Shown here: positions 1 to 10,483 of the stretch, in pieces
How the letters are laid out: the number at the start of each line of letters is the position of its first letter
How positions within the stretch are numbered: position 1 is the first letter of the stretch
Source: Phymatolithon calcareum
Taxonomy: Eukaryota; Rhodophyta; Florideophyceae; Hapalidiales
Length of the DNA: 64,000 nucleotides
Assembly (NCBI GenBank): GCA_977006965.1
Contig: OZ345359.1
Location: 1,612,001-1,676,000 of the forward strand
Direction: 5' to 3'
Notes under the pieces: model-generated
Databases searched by the model: none
The model's input: only the letters and a program-made list of their open reading frames with translations
Told to the model about the DNA's origin: nothing
Made by a program: the position numbers and the translations under genes

Positions 1-179
1 CAAGCAACTGCTCTTCCTCCAAATATTGTGCAAGTCCTCGGGCACACTCATGTCTGTACCTTCGCCAAGAAATTCCCATCCCATTCCCAGCCTACTTCAA
101 TCGACCTTCCAAACTCCACGGCTTTATGCTCACTATCTCATGAGATTCTCATCGCACAACATTCGAAAACACAACAGTG

Positions 180-1247
180 ATGCTTATCTTCAACTCCATC
201 GGCGACCTGTTCGACACGCTGTTCAACCTCACCCCTTCACACGCTCACGCCACCACTGTCACTACCACAATTTACAACGACAATACTCAATCTGTCATTC
301 AAGGTCGTGCCTCCAACCCACCCATCGCCGAACACCCATACGTCGCTGAAAATCTTTACCCTAATGGACAAGGTCGCGCCGAAGCCCTTGATGATATACC
401 ACGAGCGGTCCTTCAGGAGAAGCTCGATAAGATGACGAATGCGCACGCCGTCGCCGTCACCGTCGCAAGTGACCACGCCGAAATGCTCGAATGGATGAAT
501 GATGAATACCGGAAAGTGAGAGCAACCCTGTTGCACAATGAACTCGACTGGGACGTAGTCGAGGACACGTTAAATAAGAAGATCAAGACATTACAATACA
601 TTATGGATGCTCAGCGCATGCGTGCTGCACATGCCGAAGGGCGAGCAAACTGGATGGAGATTGAAACCAGACGAGCTAACAAGGCTGAACAGAAGGTCAC
701 TCATCTCGAGCACGTTGTCACACAAATGCAGGAAAGTGCGCAGCGTAGCATGCATCACATGCATGCTTTACTTAAGGAGGAGAGTGGCAAGGTGAAGAAG
801 GCGGTGGAGAAGATCTGTGACTTAACGCGTCGTATGAACGGTGTTGAGATAACATCTGAAGAGGATAAAGTTCATATGTACAAGATGTTGCAGCACGCGG
901 AAGAGAGGCATACCAAGGTGATGGAGAAGAATTGTGACTTGAGGCGTCTTATCGCTGGGCTTGAGATTACAGCAGAGGAAGAAAAAGTTCATATGGACAA
1001 GATGCTGCAGCGAGCGGAAGAGAAGCGTGCCAATGCGATGGAGAAGAACTGTGACTTGATGCGTCGTATGAGCGGTCTTGAAATAACAGCTGAAGAGGAT
1101 AAAGTTCATATGTACACGATGCTACAGCGAGCGGAAGAGAAGCATACCAAGCTCGCTCATAAGTATGAAGAGTCGCAGCGGATTATTTTGATTCTACAGG
1201 AGCAAGCCAATGCACATTCCCCTGCCAAAGTACAAGATTCACCGTAA
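180..1247 (+). CDS. Coiled-coil 39-residue-repeat protein, copy 1 (unknown function)
   Basis: A 355-residue protein I do not recognise, first of five paralogues in the window. It starts with a short amphipathic stretch (LIFNSIGDLFDTLF), then a Thr/Asn-rich linker and a conserved helical region at about residues 75-200. Three head-to-tail 39-residue repeats follow at about 204-322, with core MEKNCDLxRRxxGLEITAEE followed by KVHMYxMLQRAEEKH. The tail is KYEESQR plus a Gln-rich end. Charge pattern and lack of Pro/Gly across the repeats indicate a long coiled coil; no enzymatic motif, membrane span or clear signal peptide is seen. Start choice: the paralogues read ACAACA-ATG-ATT, while this copy reads ACAACA-GTG-ATG, so the ancestral start is lost and the next codon serves. 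A structural or scaffold role is only inference. Confidence 0.75.
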   Translation: MLIFNSIGDLFDTLFNLTPSHAHATTVTTTIYNDNTQSVIQGRASNPPIAEHPYVAENLYPNGQGRAEALDDIPRAVLQEKLDKMTNAHAVAVTVASDHAEMLEWMNDEYRKVRATLLHNELDWDVVEDTLNKKIKTLQYIMDAQRMRAAHAEGRANWMEIETRRANKAEQKVTHLEHVVTQMQESAQRSMHHMHALLKEESGKVKKAVEKICDLTRRMNGVEITSEEDKVHMYKMLQHAEERHTKVMEKNCDLRRLIAGLEITAEEEKVHMDKMLQRAEEKRANAMEKNCDLMRRMSGLEITAEEDKVHMYTMLQRAEEKHTKLAHKYEESQRIILILQEQANAHSPAKVQDSP

Positions 1248-1684
1248 TCATGGATTAAACAACAGTTATTCCAACAAGCTTCTACCCTTCCTTGTATTCC
1301 TATGCAGACTCACTTGAAACTTGTAAATACTTTCCTTCTGCAATCCGTTTGTAACCTCAGCATCTACCGTAAGGAAATGTTTCTCCACCACCGTTTCCAC
1401 ATTGGGTCTCTTACTGAAGCAAAGCAGTCATGTGAAAGATCTCCCGAGCAGATTCTGTTCTGGATGTGGGCAAAAGGCACTCCGAGTCAGCGACTTTTTC
1501 CCGGAAGTAGTAGTGGGCCGCCGATGTCCATCCGGTCGGTCACCTCGGACTTCCGCGTTTGCCTCACCGACAATGGTGACAGTGCATGCTGAGATGTTAC
1601 AGGCGCTTATAAGTCGTTTTAAAGGCACATGTATGATCCGTTTCCGCCTCGATTTGAACCACCCGAACTGGGCTGAAGAGAAGC
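1248..1684. repeat. Conserved 3' flank of coiled-coil unit 1
   Basis: This non-coding stretch is shared almost unchanged downstream of the coiled-coil genes (again at 11475-11905, 34371-34809, 42042-42478, and diverged at 47488-47948). Short frames in it are conserved only because the DNA is duplicated; they have no recognisable domain. It ends at the LINE insertion point. Confidence 0.7.
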
Positions 1685-1699
1685 ACTCGTGGAGTATGT

Positions 1700-3673
1700 T
1701 TTTTTTCCTTTCAGGTTTATTTAAAAGCCCCACAGACTTCCGAAGATACGAGCAAGGCTTCCTCTGATGCTACCTACCTTTGTGCAGCTCACGAAACGAC
1801 CACCAGTATGGCGGACGGGAAAACTCAGGACTCAAAGTAGTCCTATCTCAGTCCTCTACTGGATTGTTGGTGCTTGGACTCGACCACTTTCTGCCTTGCA
1901 TTCTGCGGATTAATACAGGCCTTCTTCGCTTTCCATGCGTTCTATGAGTGTCTTGCTAAATAGTAAGAGCTCATATAGTGCCTTTTCTATTTCCAGTCGT
2001 TTTTCTCCTTCAAGTTCGTACTCTGCTAGCGTGCGTTCAAGGGTCTTCATATGCGCTCTGGCTTTGGTGCCGAATTCTTCAGTCATACTTGTTGTTGACA
2101 CCTGTGGGAATCTTCCACAGGCATACTGCAGCGCGAGTTGTCTGTGCTTCACCTTGGGGAACTTGAGGATTGCTGGCAATTCTCTTGTCTTGTCGTACGG
2201 TATCTTTCTATTCCGCTTCGATTCTAGGCGGTCTCCTTCCATTTCCAGAAATTTCGATCGAAGTGCTTGTGAAGATTGATTTGTTTGGATATGCTTTACA
2301 GCTTCACCGGACGGCTCTCTGGTCTCCATCGCGGCGATATCTTTCCTCGTGTACTGCCATTCATGGTTGTTTCTTCTTTCGGGCACTTCGTTTGAATATA
2401 TACGTTCTTTCGCCTTGTTCCTTCTCAGCATTTTGAAGGCCAAAATTTCTCGTTGATGTGCGGCCGCCTGGATCCGGCACATGAGACGGAGCCTATCCGT
2501 CCTTCCTCGGGCAAGTGGCCCGAAAACTTGATCGAAGAATGTTGCTTCTACTTCCTTGACGGCATTTTGACCGTCTTCTGTCCAGGGCGTTAAGTGCATT
2601 GCGTACTCCCAGCGTGGCTGTACTAGTGCCTTGTATATCTGAATACACTTCTGTATACTCAGCCCTTTCTTGAACACTCCCAGTGTACGCAACTCGTACA
2701 CGGCCGTCCTGCTTTCTTTAATCGTTGCATCATTAACGTATCTGTGACTCCTCCGGGGTCTAAGGATACTCCAAGGTACGTGACCTCCGGAACTTGTGCT
2801 AGTACCTTTTTCGCTAGCTTGAATGTCTTTCCCAATGTTTCCTCTGATTCGAGGACTTCGCTTTTCCCTTGTTTAGTGTTCCAAGTCATCTCTCGCTCTT
2901 GTGCCCATTGGGTAGCTATATCCAATAGTCCTTGCAGTGCAGCGGGTGATTTCGCAGAGAGAAGAACATCGTCTGCGAAGAGGATAGCCGGTACTTCAGC
3001 CCAGGTTTTTGATGCCCGGCTCATTCGCTCTGCGAATTCATCCATGAAGATGTTGTAGAGGCTTGGACTGAGAGGGGACACTTGTGGGACCCCCCTGTCC
3101 ACTAGAAACCAGTTCCTGTTCGCATCACCAATTGTTGCTACCTAGGATGGTGTCAAGAACGCCTCGGCCATTGCGCAGATCTCCTTGGCAGTACTTGTCT
3201 CATTCTGTTCACCAAGTGTACTCTCGGTACTGTGTCGTAGGCAGCCTTAAGGTCCAATACTGCTACACATCTCTGATCCTCTTTTAATAGCTCAGTAGCT
3301 CTTAGGATGGCCAGTTCAGTGCTCTTCCCCTTTTGGAACCCAAGCTGATACCAGTGGTTTGAGTATACTGTGCGCAGCTTCATATCAATAGCTGTCTCAA
3401 TAATTTTCCTTGCGTGGCTCAGCAAGGAAATCGGTCGGTAGTTTCCGGGGTCCTCGTGTGCCCCCTTCTTGTGTATTGGGACAAGTAGCGCCTTCTGCCA
3501 GTGCAGAGGCGTGTCTCCACACCTCCCGCAGGCCTCCCACAAGGCTGTAAGCACTTCGGCGTTGAGCGATGTATCGACTTTTAGCATTTCAGCCTTCACC
3601 TCGTCTAAACCTGGTGCCTTTCCGTTTGGTGCTTTACGGATAGCCGCTTCAATTTTTGTCCTCATGTCCTCTG
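1700..3673 (-). mobile_element. LINE family A, copy 1: 5'-truncated, broken reverse transcriptase
   Basis: A 1974-bp non-LTR retrotransposon on the minus strand. On the plus strand it begins with a T run (its A-tail) and is flanked by a perfect 15-bp duplication ACTCGTGGAGTATGT at 1685-1699 and 3674-3688. The coding part starts inside the reverse transcriptase at RKAPNGKAPGLDEV, so the endonuclease end is missing (5' truncation). RT blocks visible are LGFQKGKSTELAILRA, LDLKAAYDTVPR, DRGVPQ and FADD (catalytic aspartates), then a C-terminal thumb region. At least two frame breaks (near 2700 and 3100-3160) separate the pieces, so no functional RT is expected. The other copy of the same insertion is at 42494-44463. 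Confidence 0.9.
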
Positions 3674-3688
3674 ACTCGTGGAGTATGT

Positions 3689-5511
3689 GTTGCGCGTGCG
3701 GAGGGCAAAGTCGACGGCTTTTAGTTGGGGATTAAATTCGGAACCGAAAGCTGTCCGAAAAATATCGTGATTGTTGGCCCCGCGCCAGAACAACCGCGGA
3801 GATCCGAACGTCTGCGTTGAGGAAGGGGGATTTACATTGTTCGCAACTAATGAGAACAGTGGTGCTCATAAACATAATTAGAGGGCGCACGTCTGTCTTG
3901 CCACGACGAGCACTTATTACAGTGCTGTGCCGTATGATAGTAGGGTACCTCAACGGGGATTATCCATTGCAACTACCATATCCTTCCAATATCAACGAAC
4001 TTAAGTCATCGTGGGGATAAAAGTTGCTTTTCTTTTAAAAGCTCTCAAGTCCTCAATTGCTTCCTTCCATATTTAACACACTCTAGTCTCCTAAGATCTT
4101 CTTAATTCACTGTTCTCCCTGTAAGCGCTCTGCTTAATCTTTTGCATTCATATTCGATTTCTTCGTCCATCGTCATAGACCCTAGTAAGCGCTGGAGGGC
4201 AATCAGCTCGATCTCTGCACTGGTTCAAAACTATGCACCCAAAATTAATTTTCTCCACAATGGAGCTCTGGTGAAAATCACCCTTAGGCATCGCAGAGGC
4301 ATAGTTCCGTCCCTTACATGTAACAATCCTGGTAGCTTGTTCGGCTTAAGTCGTCGTGTCTCTGCTGACGATTTCGAGAAGTGATCCCAGACTGCCTCAG
4401 TTTATTCAAGATGAAATAACTTACAATAAAAATGGTCGATTCAGCTAATATAATACCACCGATCGGCGGTATAACAGAGAAAAAATTCACCGGTGCTCCA
4501 CGATCAGATAAATACATTCGAGCACCTACAGGGAAAGCTGCAAGTGCACCTTCACATTGCATTCCAAGTTGTACCACAAATAGCCCATTGTCGATATGTG
4601 GACTCGTGGAAGGGGCTTACTGTATGCTACAAGAAAACCTGGGAGAACCTAGACCAGCGGGGACTAGATAGGCCGCATTCTAAGCACGGTCTCTTCCTGA
4701 CCTTCACTGATTCAGTACCAAGTACACTCCCCCATGTATCGTCCAACCAAGAAAGCGCTTGCAAACGTAGATTAAGTTTGTACATGTATAGACCACTCTG
4801 GGCAATGTGTCACTCAAACATACAGATTCTGCTTCGGAGACGGTTCACCGCTTATTGCTGAAGATGAAAAATAGAGTACCTAACCACAATCCGCCGTACA
4901 AGCTATTGTCCCCTCTCAGCTGTCTCCACGCTTCTCAAACTTCCAACATCAAATGCATAATCTTGTGGTCTCCCAAAACCATCCTCTAATCTCATGCGAG
5001 CATCGAATGGGAACATGCACTAAACATTATTCAACAGCATAGCAAAACATTTCAAAATCATCCAGGGTCGATTCACTTGGGACAGTTTACTACTCCTCAA
5101 GTCGGTCATGCATCCAGGTACCATGCCCCAGTTTTAGGAGTTTGCGCGTCATCTGCATTTTGATAATTCACTCTGGCATGTCACATGGAGAAGTGAAATG
5201 CTCCCTTCTTCAGGAAGGAGACATGCAGCTCATTGCGTGAAGCGCCTTGAGCGATTCTAAAACAGACAACTTGTCCAACGAAGTAGCAACATTAGGACCA
5301 TCACATTCAACCCTTTTACCAATACCGTCTCGAAATCGGATCGCGGCAAACAATTGTTCTTCCTCCAAATTTGGTGCAAGTCCTCAGGCTCACCCATATC
5401 TGTACCTTCGCAAAGAAATTCCCACCCCATCTCCACCCTACTTCAATCGACCTTCCAACCTCCAAGACTTCCATCTCACTATCTCATCCCGCAACCTTCA
5501 CAAACACAACA
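3689..5511. repeat. Conserved spacer and promoter region of coiled-coil unit 2
   Basis: About 1.8 kb between units 1 and 2, highly similar to 44479-46320 and, where not interrupted, to 34825-35696 and 40245-40970. It contains an 80-codon frame at 4142-4384 that recurs in each unit, but with no recognisable domain and no sign beyond DNA identity that it is coding. The last 150 bases before the next ATG are strongly C/T-rich and end CACAACAATGG, a plausible leader and start context. I see no clear TATA box. Confidence 0.6.
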
Positions 5512-6678
5512 ATGGTTCTTATCTTCAATGCCATCGGTGATCTGTTCAACACGCTGTTCAACATCACCCCTTCACACGCTCACGCCACCACTGTCACTAC
5601 CACAATTTACAACGACAATACTCAATCTGTCATTCAAGGTCGTGCCTCCAACCCACCCATCGCCGAACACCCATACGTCGCTGAAAATCTTTACCCTAAT
5701 GGACAAGGTCGCGCCGAAGCCCTTGATGATGTACCACGAGCGGTCCTTCAGGAGAAGCTCGATAAGATGACGAATGCGCACGCCGTCGCCGTCACCGTCG
5801 CAAGTGACCACGCCGAAATGCTCGAATGGATGAATGATGAATACCGGAAAGTGAGAGCAACCCTGTTGCACAATGAACTCGACTGGGACGTAGTCGAGGA
5901 CACGTTAAATAAGAAGATCAAGACATTACAATACATTTTGGATTCTCAACGCATGCGTGCCGCACATGCCGAAGGGCGAGCAAACTGGATGGAGATTGAA
6001 ACCAGGCGAGCTAACAAGGCTGAACAGAAGGTCACTCATCTCGAGCACGTTGTCACACAAATGCAGGAAAGTGCGCAGCGTAGCATGCATCACATGCATG
6101 CCAAGATGAGGAAGGCGGTGGAGAAGAACTGCAATTTGACGCGTCGTATGAACGGTGTTGAGATAACATCTGAAGAGGATAAAGTTCATATGTACAAGAT
6201 GTTGCAGCAAGCGGAAGAGAAGCATGCCAAAGCGATGGAGAAGAACTGTGACTTGACACGTCGTATCGAAGGTCTTGAGATTACAGTAGAGGAAGAAAAA
6301 GTTCATATGCACAAGATGTTGCATCGAGCGAAAGAGAAGCATACCAAGGTGATGGAGAAGAATTGTGATTTGAGGCGTCGTATCACCGGGCTTGAGAATA
6401 AAGCAGAGGAAGATAAAGTTCATATGTCCAAGATGTTGCAGCGAGCGGAAGAGAAGCATGCCAAGGCGATGGAGAAGAACTGTGACTTGATGCGTCGTAT
6501 GAACGGTGTTGAGATAACAGCTGAAGAGGATAAAGTTCATATGTACAAGATGTTGCAGCGAGCGGAAGAGAAGCATACCAAGCTCGCTCATAAGTATGAA
6601 GATTCGCAGCGGTTGGTTTCCATTCTGCAGTGGCAAGCCAATGCACATTCCCATGCCAAAGTACAAGATTCACCGTAA
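5512..6678 (+). CDS. Coiled-coil 39-residue-repeat protein, copy 2 (four repeats)
   Basis: A 388-residue paralogue of the gene at 180. The N-terminus (LIFNAIGDLFNTLFN), linker and helical region match copy 1. The repeat array at about residues 198-358 has four 39-residue units instead of three, and the tail is KYEDSQRLVSILQWQ, shared only with copy 5 at 46321. Copies 2 and 5 therefore form one subtype (four repeats, EDSQR tail) and copies 1, 3 and 4 another (three repeats, EESQR tail). The start is the ATG in CACAACAATGG that aligns with copies 4 and 5; an upstream in-frame ATG at 5371 lies in the C/T-rich leader and is not conserved in copy 1. Function unknown. Confidence 0.75.
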   Translation: MVLIFNAIGDLFNTLFNITPSHAHATTVTTTIYNDNTQSVIQGRASNPPIAEHPYVAENLYPNGQGRAEALDDVPRAVLQEKLDKMTNAHAVAVTVASDHAEMLEWMNDEYRKVRATLLHNELDWDVVEDTLNKKIKTLQYILDSQRMRAAHAEGRANWMEIETRRANKAEQKVTHLEHVVTQMQESAQRSMHHMHAKMRKAVEKNCNLTRRMNGVEITSEEDKVHMYKMLQQAEEKHAKAMEKNCDLTRRIEGLEITVEEEKVHMHKMLHRAKEKHTKVMEKNCDLRRRITGLENKAEEDKVHMSKMLQRAEEKHAKAMEKNCDLMRRMNGVEITAEEDKVHMYKMLQRAEEKHTKLAHKYEDSQRLVSILQWQANAHSHAKVQDSP

Positions 6679-6712
6679 TCATGGATTAAACAACAGTTAT
6701 TCCAACAAGCTT

Positions 6713-7105
6713 TGCCCAAAGACGCGACCGACTCCACAATGCAAACAGGACATAGGACGTGAATAATGTTGTACAACGCATATTTATCTCTAGCGTGTAG
6801 TCCACTTTGAACAATGTCACTCAAACCTGGAGGTTCTGCAAGGCGATGGTTCACCGCTCAGTGTTGAAGAAGAAAATGGAGTACCTAACTACAGTGGGCT
6901 GTACAAGCTGTAGACACGCAATGATGCAGGGGTGTAATGAACGACATTATCACCATCGACCTCGGAGCTCTATAACAGCTCCTTGCGATCTATCCACCGA
7001 CATTGTAAACACAGTATGGTGAACAACTCTTCCAAGAGGAACAAACGGATTAATCTCAGACACTGACCAACACTCAACGTACTATTAGTTTATTGTCAGT
7101 TAGTG
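6713..7105. other. Displaced fragment of unit spacer
   Basis: Bases 6713-6900 are homologous to the upstream spacer at about 40165-40370, so spacer sequence here follows a coiled-coil gene instead of preceding one. The rest, up to the LINE tail, holds no gene I can support. The stretch opens a 4.76-kb block bounded by a 28-bp direct repeat. Confidence 0.5.
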
Positions 7106-8394
7106 CCCCCCTTTTTGAAGTGTTTTTTTCGTAGTATTTATTAAACGCTCTCAGTAACACTCTTTAGACTGTAAGGGAGATGCGTTTCAGTTGCTACAGC
7201 CTTGTAGCATAGTATAACATTCATATATGCTTCTTCCGCAATCTTGTATATCGTGGCCCTAGCTGCAAAAACCCACATCGGACGGATGTGGGAAAAGCTT
7301 AGAGTCCTCTATGCGCTCAGCGGAGATTCGAGCTCGCAATTCTTATCCTTTGTTTTTCTATTCCATGTCCTCGTAAAAGGCACTGGTAAAGAAGAGTAGC
7401 TGGTCCAGTGCTTCTTCGGTCTTCTTGGTCTCTTCTCCGGTCAGCTGGTATCTCGCCAAAGACGTTTCAACCGTGTGCAATAGCCTTGATATGATTTCGC
7501 CAAATTTGTCTTCTAGTAGTGTCGTGCTCAGTGGGGGAAATCTCCCAAACGCCCACTTCACCGCCAATTGACGATGACGTACTTTCGGAAGCCTTAAAAT
7601 CACTGGAATTGCTCCGACTATATCGTACGGTATCTTTCTCTTTCTGCTTGATTCCAAAGACTCCCCTTCATCATTGAAGAGTGATGCTTTCAGGGATCCT
7701 GCCGACATTCCTTGCTTAAGATACTCCAAGGCCTTCTCGAACTGCTCATGCCTTAGCATTGCTGCCATGTCCCGACACACCCATTGCAATTCATCCACGT
7801 CTCTGCAATCCTTTGGGACGGCCAGTAGGCTCTCTTTTTTTGTCTTGGCTCTCACGAGCATTTTGAGCGCTAAAACCATTCTCCTGTCTTCAGCTGCTTG
7901 GATGCGACAGAGAAGACGAAGTCTTGCAGACCGGTTTTTCGCGATTGGTCCAAGGACTTGAGAGAAAAAGGTCCTCTCTACCTCTTCAATAGCTGTCTGG
8001 ATTCTCGGCGTCCAAGGTGTTAGATGCATGGCATACTCCCATCTTGGCTGTATCAGTGCCTTGTATACCTTGATAGCTTTAAGCGCGTTAATATCGCGCA
8101 TGGAGACACCAAGGGCTCTTAACTGATACACAGCGATCTTGGCGTTCCGGATGCGCTGGAGCATTCTTGTCTCGGTTACCCCCTGACTGCTCAGTGAGAT
8201 TCCAAGGTATGACACTTCTTTGACTTTCGTTAGTGTTTTGCCTGACAGCTTGAAGTTAACTGGTCTCGTGTCCGCTGACAACAGAATCTCACTTTTTCCG
8301 GCGTTCGTGTTCCAAGTCATTTGCCGGTCTTTTCCCATTTTGACGCAATGCCTAAAAGTCTTTGCAGTCCAGCAGGCGATTTAGCCGTGAGGAG
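7106..8394 (-). mobile_element. LINE family B, copy 1: C-terminal half of reverse transcriptase
   Basis: 3' portion of a LINE on the minus strand. The open frame 7358-8338 (326 residues) covers the end of RT and the thumb/C-terminal region (MTWNTNAGKSEILL, VSYLGISLSSQGVTETR, YKALIQPRWEYAMHLTPWT, ending FYEDME). It matches the LINE at 35697-38971, which ends FYDDME. The 3' UTR (7106-7357) carries an 8-bp hairpin at 7272-7292 and ends near a T run. The 5' side is cut by the hAT element just upstream of the RT active site (FADD block missing), so the copy is dead. Confidence 0.85.
7272..7292 (-). other. 3' UTR hairpin of LINE family B
   Basis: Perfect inverted repeat CCCACATC / GATGTGGG with a 5-base loop, 65 bases downstream of the LINE stop codon. 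In the sister copy at 38802-38826 the flanking bases AAGCTTTTC and TTTTTGCAGCTAGGG are conserved but the stem sequence differs, as expected if structure rather than sequence is selected for RT recognition. Confidence 0.6.
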
Positions 8395-8629
8395 CAGGGT
8401 ATGGATAAATATAACGGGAATTTCCGTACACGGCAGTATCGACCAATACGTACTGTACTGGACTCTGAGATGCGTACGGCAATACGTATTGGGTTTCTAT
8501 TAGGTTGTGCGTCCACTCATCAAGACTGTGAAAGTATCGTGTTAAATGCTGTTTGTGATGTTCCAAATTGTTCACCACTTTCATTCTCGCCCCCTTCCTA
8601 TCGTCCGTGACTCAATTGTTGACGACAAC

Positions 8630-10480
8630 ATGCCGGACCAAACTACTCGTCCGAAAATGCGAGCTGTCGTCGAGATGCTAATGACGAAGCGTCCCGATGT
8701 CTTCTGCAATGTTCGTCCGAAAAAAGGAGGACCAGAACGAGCAAACGTTCCACACTTCGAATTTTCATGCCCACTTGGCGATGAATGCAGAAATGATGGG
8801 ACAGTGCGATTCGAGAAAGGCACAGGATACACAAACGCATTCAAACATCTTGTTCCTTGTTTGTCCCATGGTGATGTAGACCATCTATATCAAACGTACG
8901 AAACCGCCCTCGCTCAGCAGCGGCGTGTTGGAATCCTCAAGCGCAAGGAATTTTTCGCTCCTTCGCTTGCAGCAACGGAGAAAGAGCGAGCAGTACACGC
9001 CTACATTGAGCTTGTTACTGATCTCGATTTGTCGCTTGCTGTTATCGAGAGCCGCGTATTACGTCGAAATGTGATACACAAGCACCCTATCAATGTCAAG
9101 TACTTCAAAGATGTTCTTTTCACACTAACGGAACTCGTTGAACAAGATATTGGGCGTGAAATGATGGGCACGCGAGGTGCAATTGTGCATGACGGCTGGA
9201 CGAATTGCGGTACGCACTACTTCGGGGTTTACGCGTCATACATGCGGAAAGTATCGGTTGTACGAAATGGTGTAACACAAGTTATCGAAGAACATGCACT
9301 GCCACTACTTTCTGTCAGCCCTATGGCAAACGTGCGAGATGAGGGTGAGCAAGAGACTGGAGAATCGCATACTTTCGATGCGTTGACACACGTACGGCAC
9401 ATTGAACAGGTGTTTGAGTTTTACGGCGTTGATGTTCACGATTGGACTGTTTGTTCAATTGCAGACAATTGCGCAGTCAATAAGCGACTTGCACGACTTT
9501 TGAACGTTCCTCATGTTGGTTGTTTGTCTCACAAATTGAATCTGGAGGTGAACAGTATGTTGACAGCGGATTTGGTCCTCAAGAGCATAGTTGAGTCGGT
9601 TCATAAAACTATGCTACATTGCAAGCGAAAGTTAACACACCGTGCTATGCTACGAAACCTGACTCATTTAGCTCCTGTTCTGCACAATACGACGAGGTGG
9701 TCGAGCAAGTATGAAATGCTGAAACGATTTACAGAAATTCGCGGTGAACTTCTTCAGGTCGCCGACACGGAAGGAGCGACTGTTTCTGTCGACAGAAGTG
9801 CTACGTTTCAACAAAAGGTGTCGAAATATTCGAAAATGATGGGCGAGATTGACAGCGTGACGAAACTTCTACAGAGTAAAACTTCGACGTTGGCGGATTG
9901 TCGAATGTATGTCGATGCTTTGCTGCATGATGTCGACCAGTACCGAAACGACGAGATTTCTGTTTTGTATGGATGTCCCTTGGGCAAGACATACTTACCT
10001 ATCGACGCCCGTATCGCACCAAATTCTGACTTTGAATCCGGTGTTGTCAAAATTCAACGTGGAAATGTCACAGGAATGACAGACCTCGAGAAAGAAGCGT
10101 GCAAAAAACTACGAACTCCGGAATTTGAAATGACCGCTGAGCTATCAAATCCTACAATGTCAGTAGTTGAGAGGATCGCGTTACGAAAGCGACGTCGTCT
10201 TAATGAAACTCACAAATACGTCAACTGCGATTTTATTTTGGGATCGGCAGCTGAGGTGGAACGACTGTGGTCTGTTGCGAAGAACATACTCAGAGAAAAC
10301 CGCAAGTTAATGACGCCGCTTTTGTTTGAAGCTCTACTGTTCTTGAAAGTGAACAAAGGATACTGGGGCCTTGACGCAGTATGTAAGGCAATGAAAAAAG
10401 CTCGAAGTGACAAAGTGAAGGCTCGAATCCAAGAAGACGCAGAGCAGTTGTCGATGTACACCGGCGAGGGAGACGAGTAG
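8630..10480 (+). CDS. hAT transposase
   Basis: A 616-residue transposase inside the hAT element. The N-terminal 100 residues hold a BED-like zinc-binding arrangement (CPLGDEC, then HLVPCLSHG). The centre has hAT landmarks: HDGWTNCGTHYFGVYASY around the first catalytic region, CSIADNCAVNKRLARLL, and HVGCLSHKLNL around the second. The C-terminus has the diagnostic dimerisation block AEVERLWSVAKNILRENRK then LLFEALLFLKVN. The frame is uninterrupted, so this copy may encode a full-length protein. The start is placed at ATG 8630 (MPDQTTRPKM) because the frame upstream to 8546 is less protein-like. It would act in the nucleus, cutting at the CAGGGT ends. Confidence 0.85.
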   Translation: MPDQTTRPKMRAVVEMLMTKRPDVFCNVRPKKGGPERANVPHFEFSCPLGDECRNDGTVRFEKGTGYTNAFKHLVPCLSHGDVDHLYQTYETALAQQRRVGILKRKEFFAPSLAATEKERAVHAYIELVTDLDLSLAVIESRVLRRNVIHKHPINVKYFKDVLFTLTELVEQDIGREMMGTRGAIVHDGWTNCGTHYFGVYASYMRKVSVVRNGVTQVIEEHALPLLSVSPMANVRDEGEQETGESHTFDALTHVRHIEQVFEFYGVDVHDWTVCSIADNCAVNKRLARLLNVPHVGCLSHKLNLEVNSMLTADLVLKSIVESVHKTMLHCKRKLTHRAMLRNLTHLAPVLHNTTRWSSKYEMLKRFTEIRGELLQVADTEGATVSVDRSATFQQKVSKYSKMMGEIDSVTKLLQSKTSTLADCRMYVDALLHDVDQYRNDEISVLYGCPLGKTYLPIDARIAPNSDFESGVVKIQRGNVTGMTDLEKEACKKLRTPEFEMTAELSNPTMSVVERIALRKRRRLNETHKYVNCDFILGSAAEVERLWSVAKNILRENRKLMTPLLFEALLFLKVNKGYWGLDAVCKAMKKARSDKVKARIQEDAEQLSMYTGEGDE

Positions 10481-10483
10481 TAG

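Noticed and set aside
822-1109. Minus-strand frames inside the coiled-coil genes (HLVHMNFILF-type repeats), also at 5926-6666, 33735-34268, 41616-41939 and 46735-47475
   Set aside because: Exact antisense shadows of the 117-bp repeats; their apparent conservation follows from the sense strand and they are hydrophobic nonsense.
1302-1592. Recurring 96-codon frame after each coiled-coil gene
   Set aside because: Two overlapping frames are equally conserved there, so conservation reflects DNA duplication, not coding.
4142-4384. Recurring 80-codon frame in unit spacers as an independent gene
   Set aside because: Conserved together with all surrounding non-coding bases; no domain and no sign of codon-level constraint.
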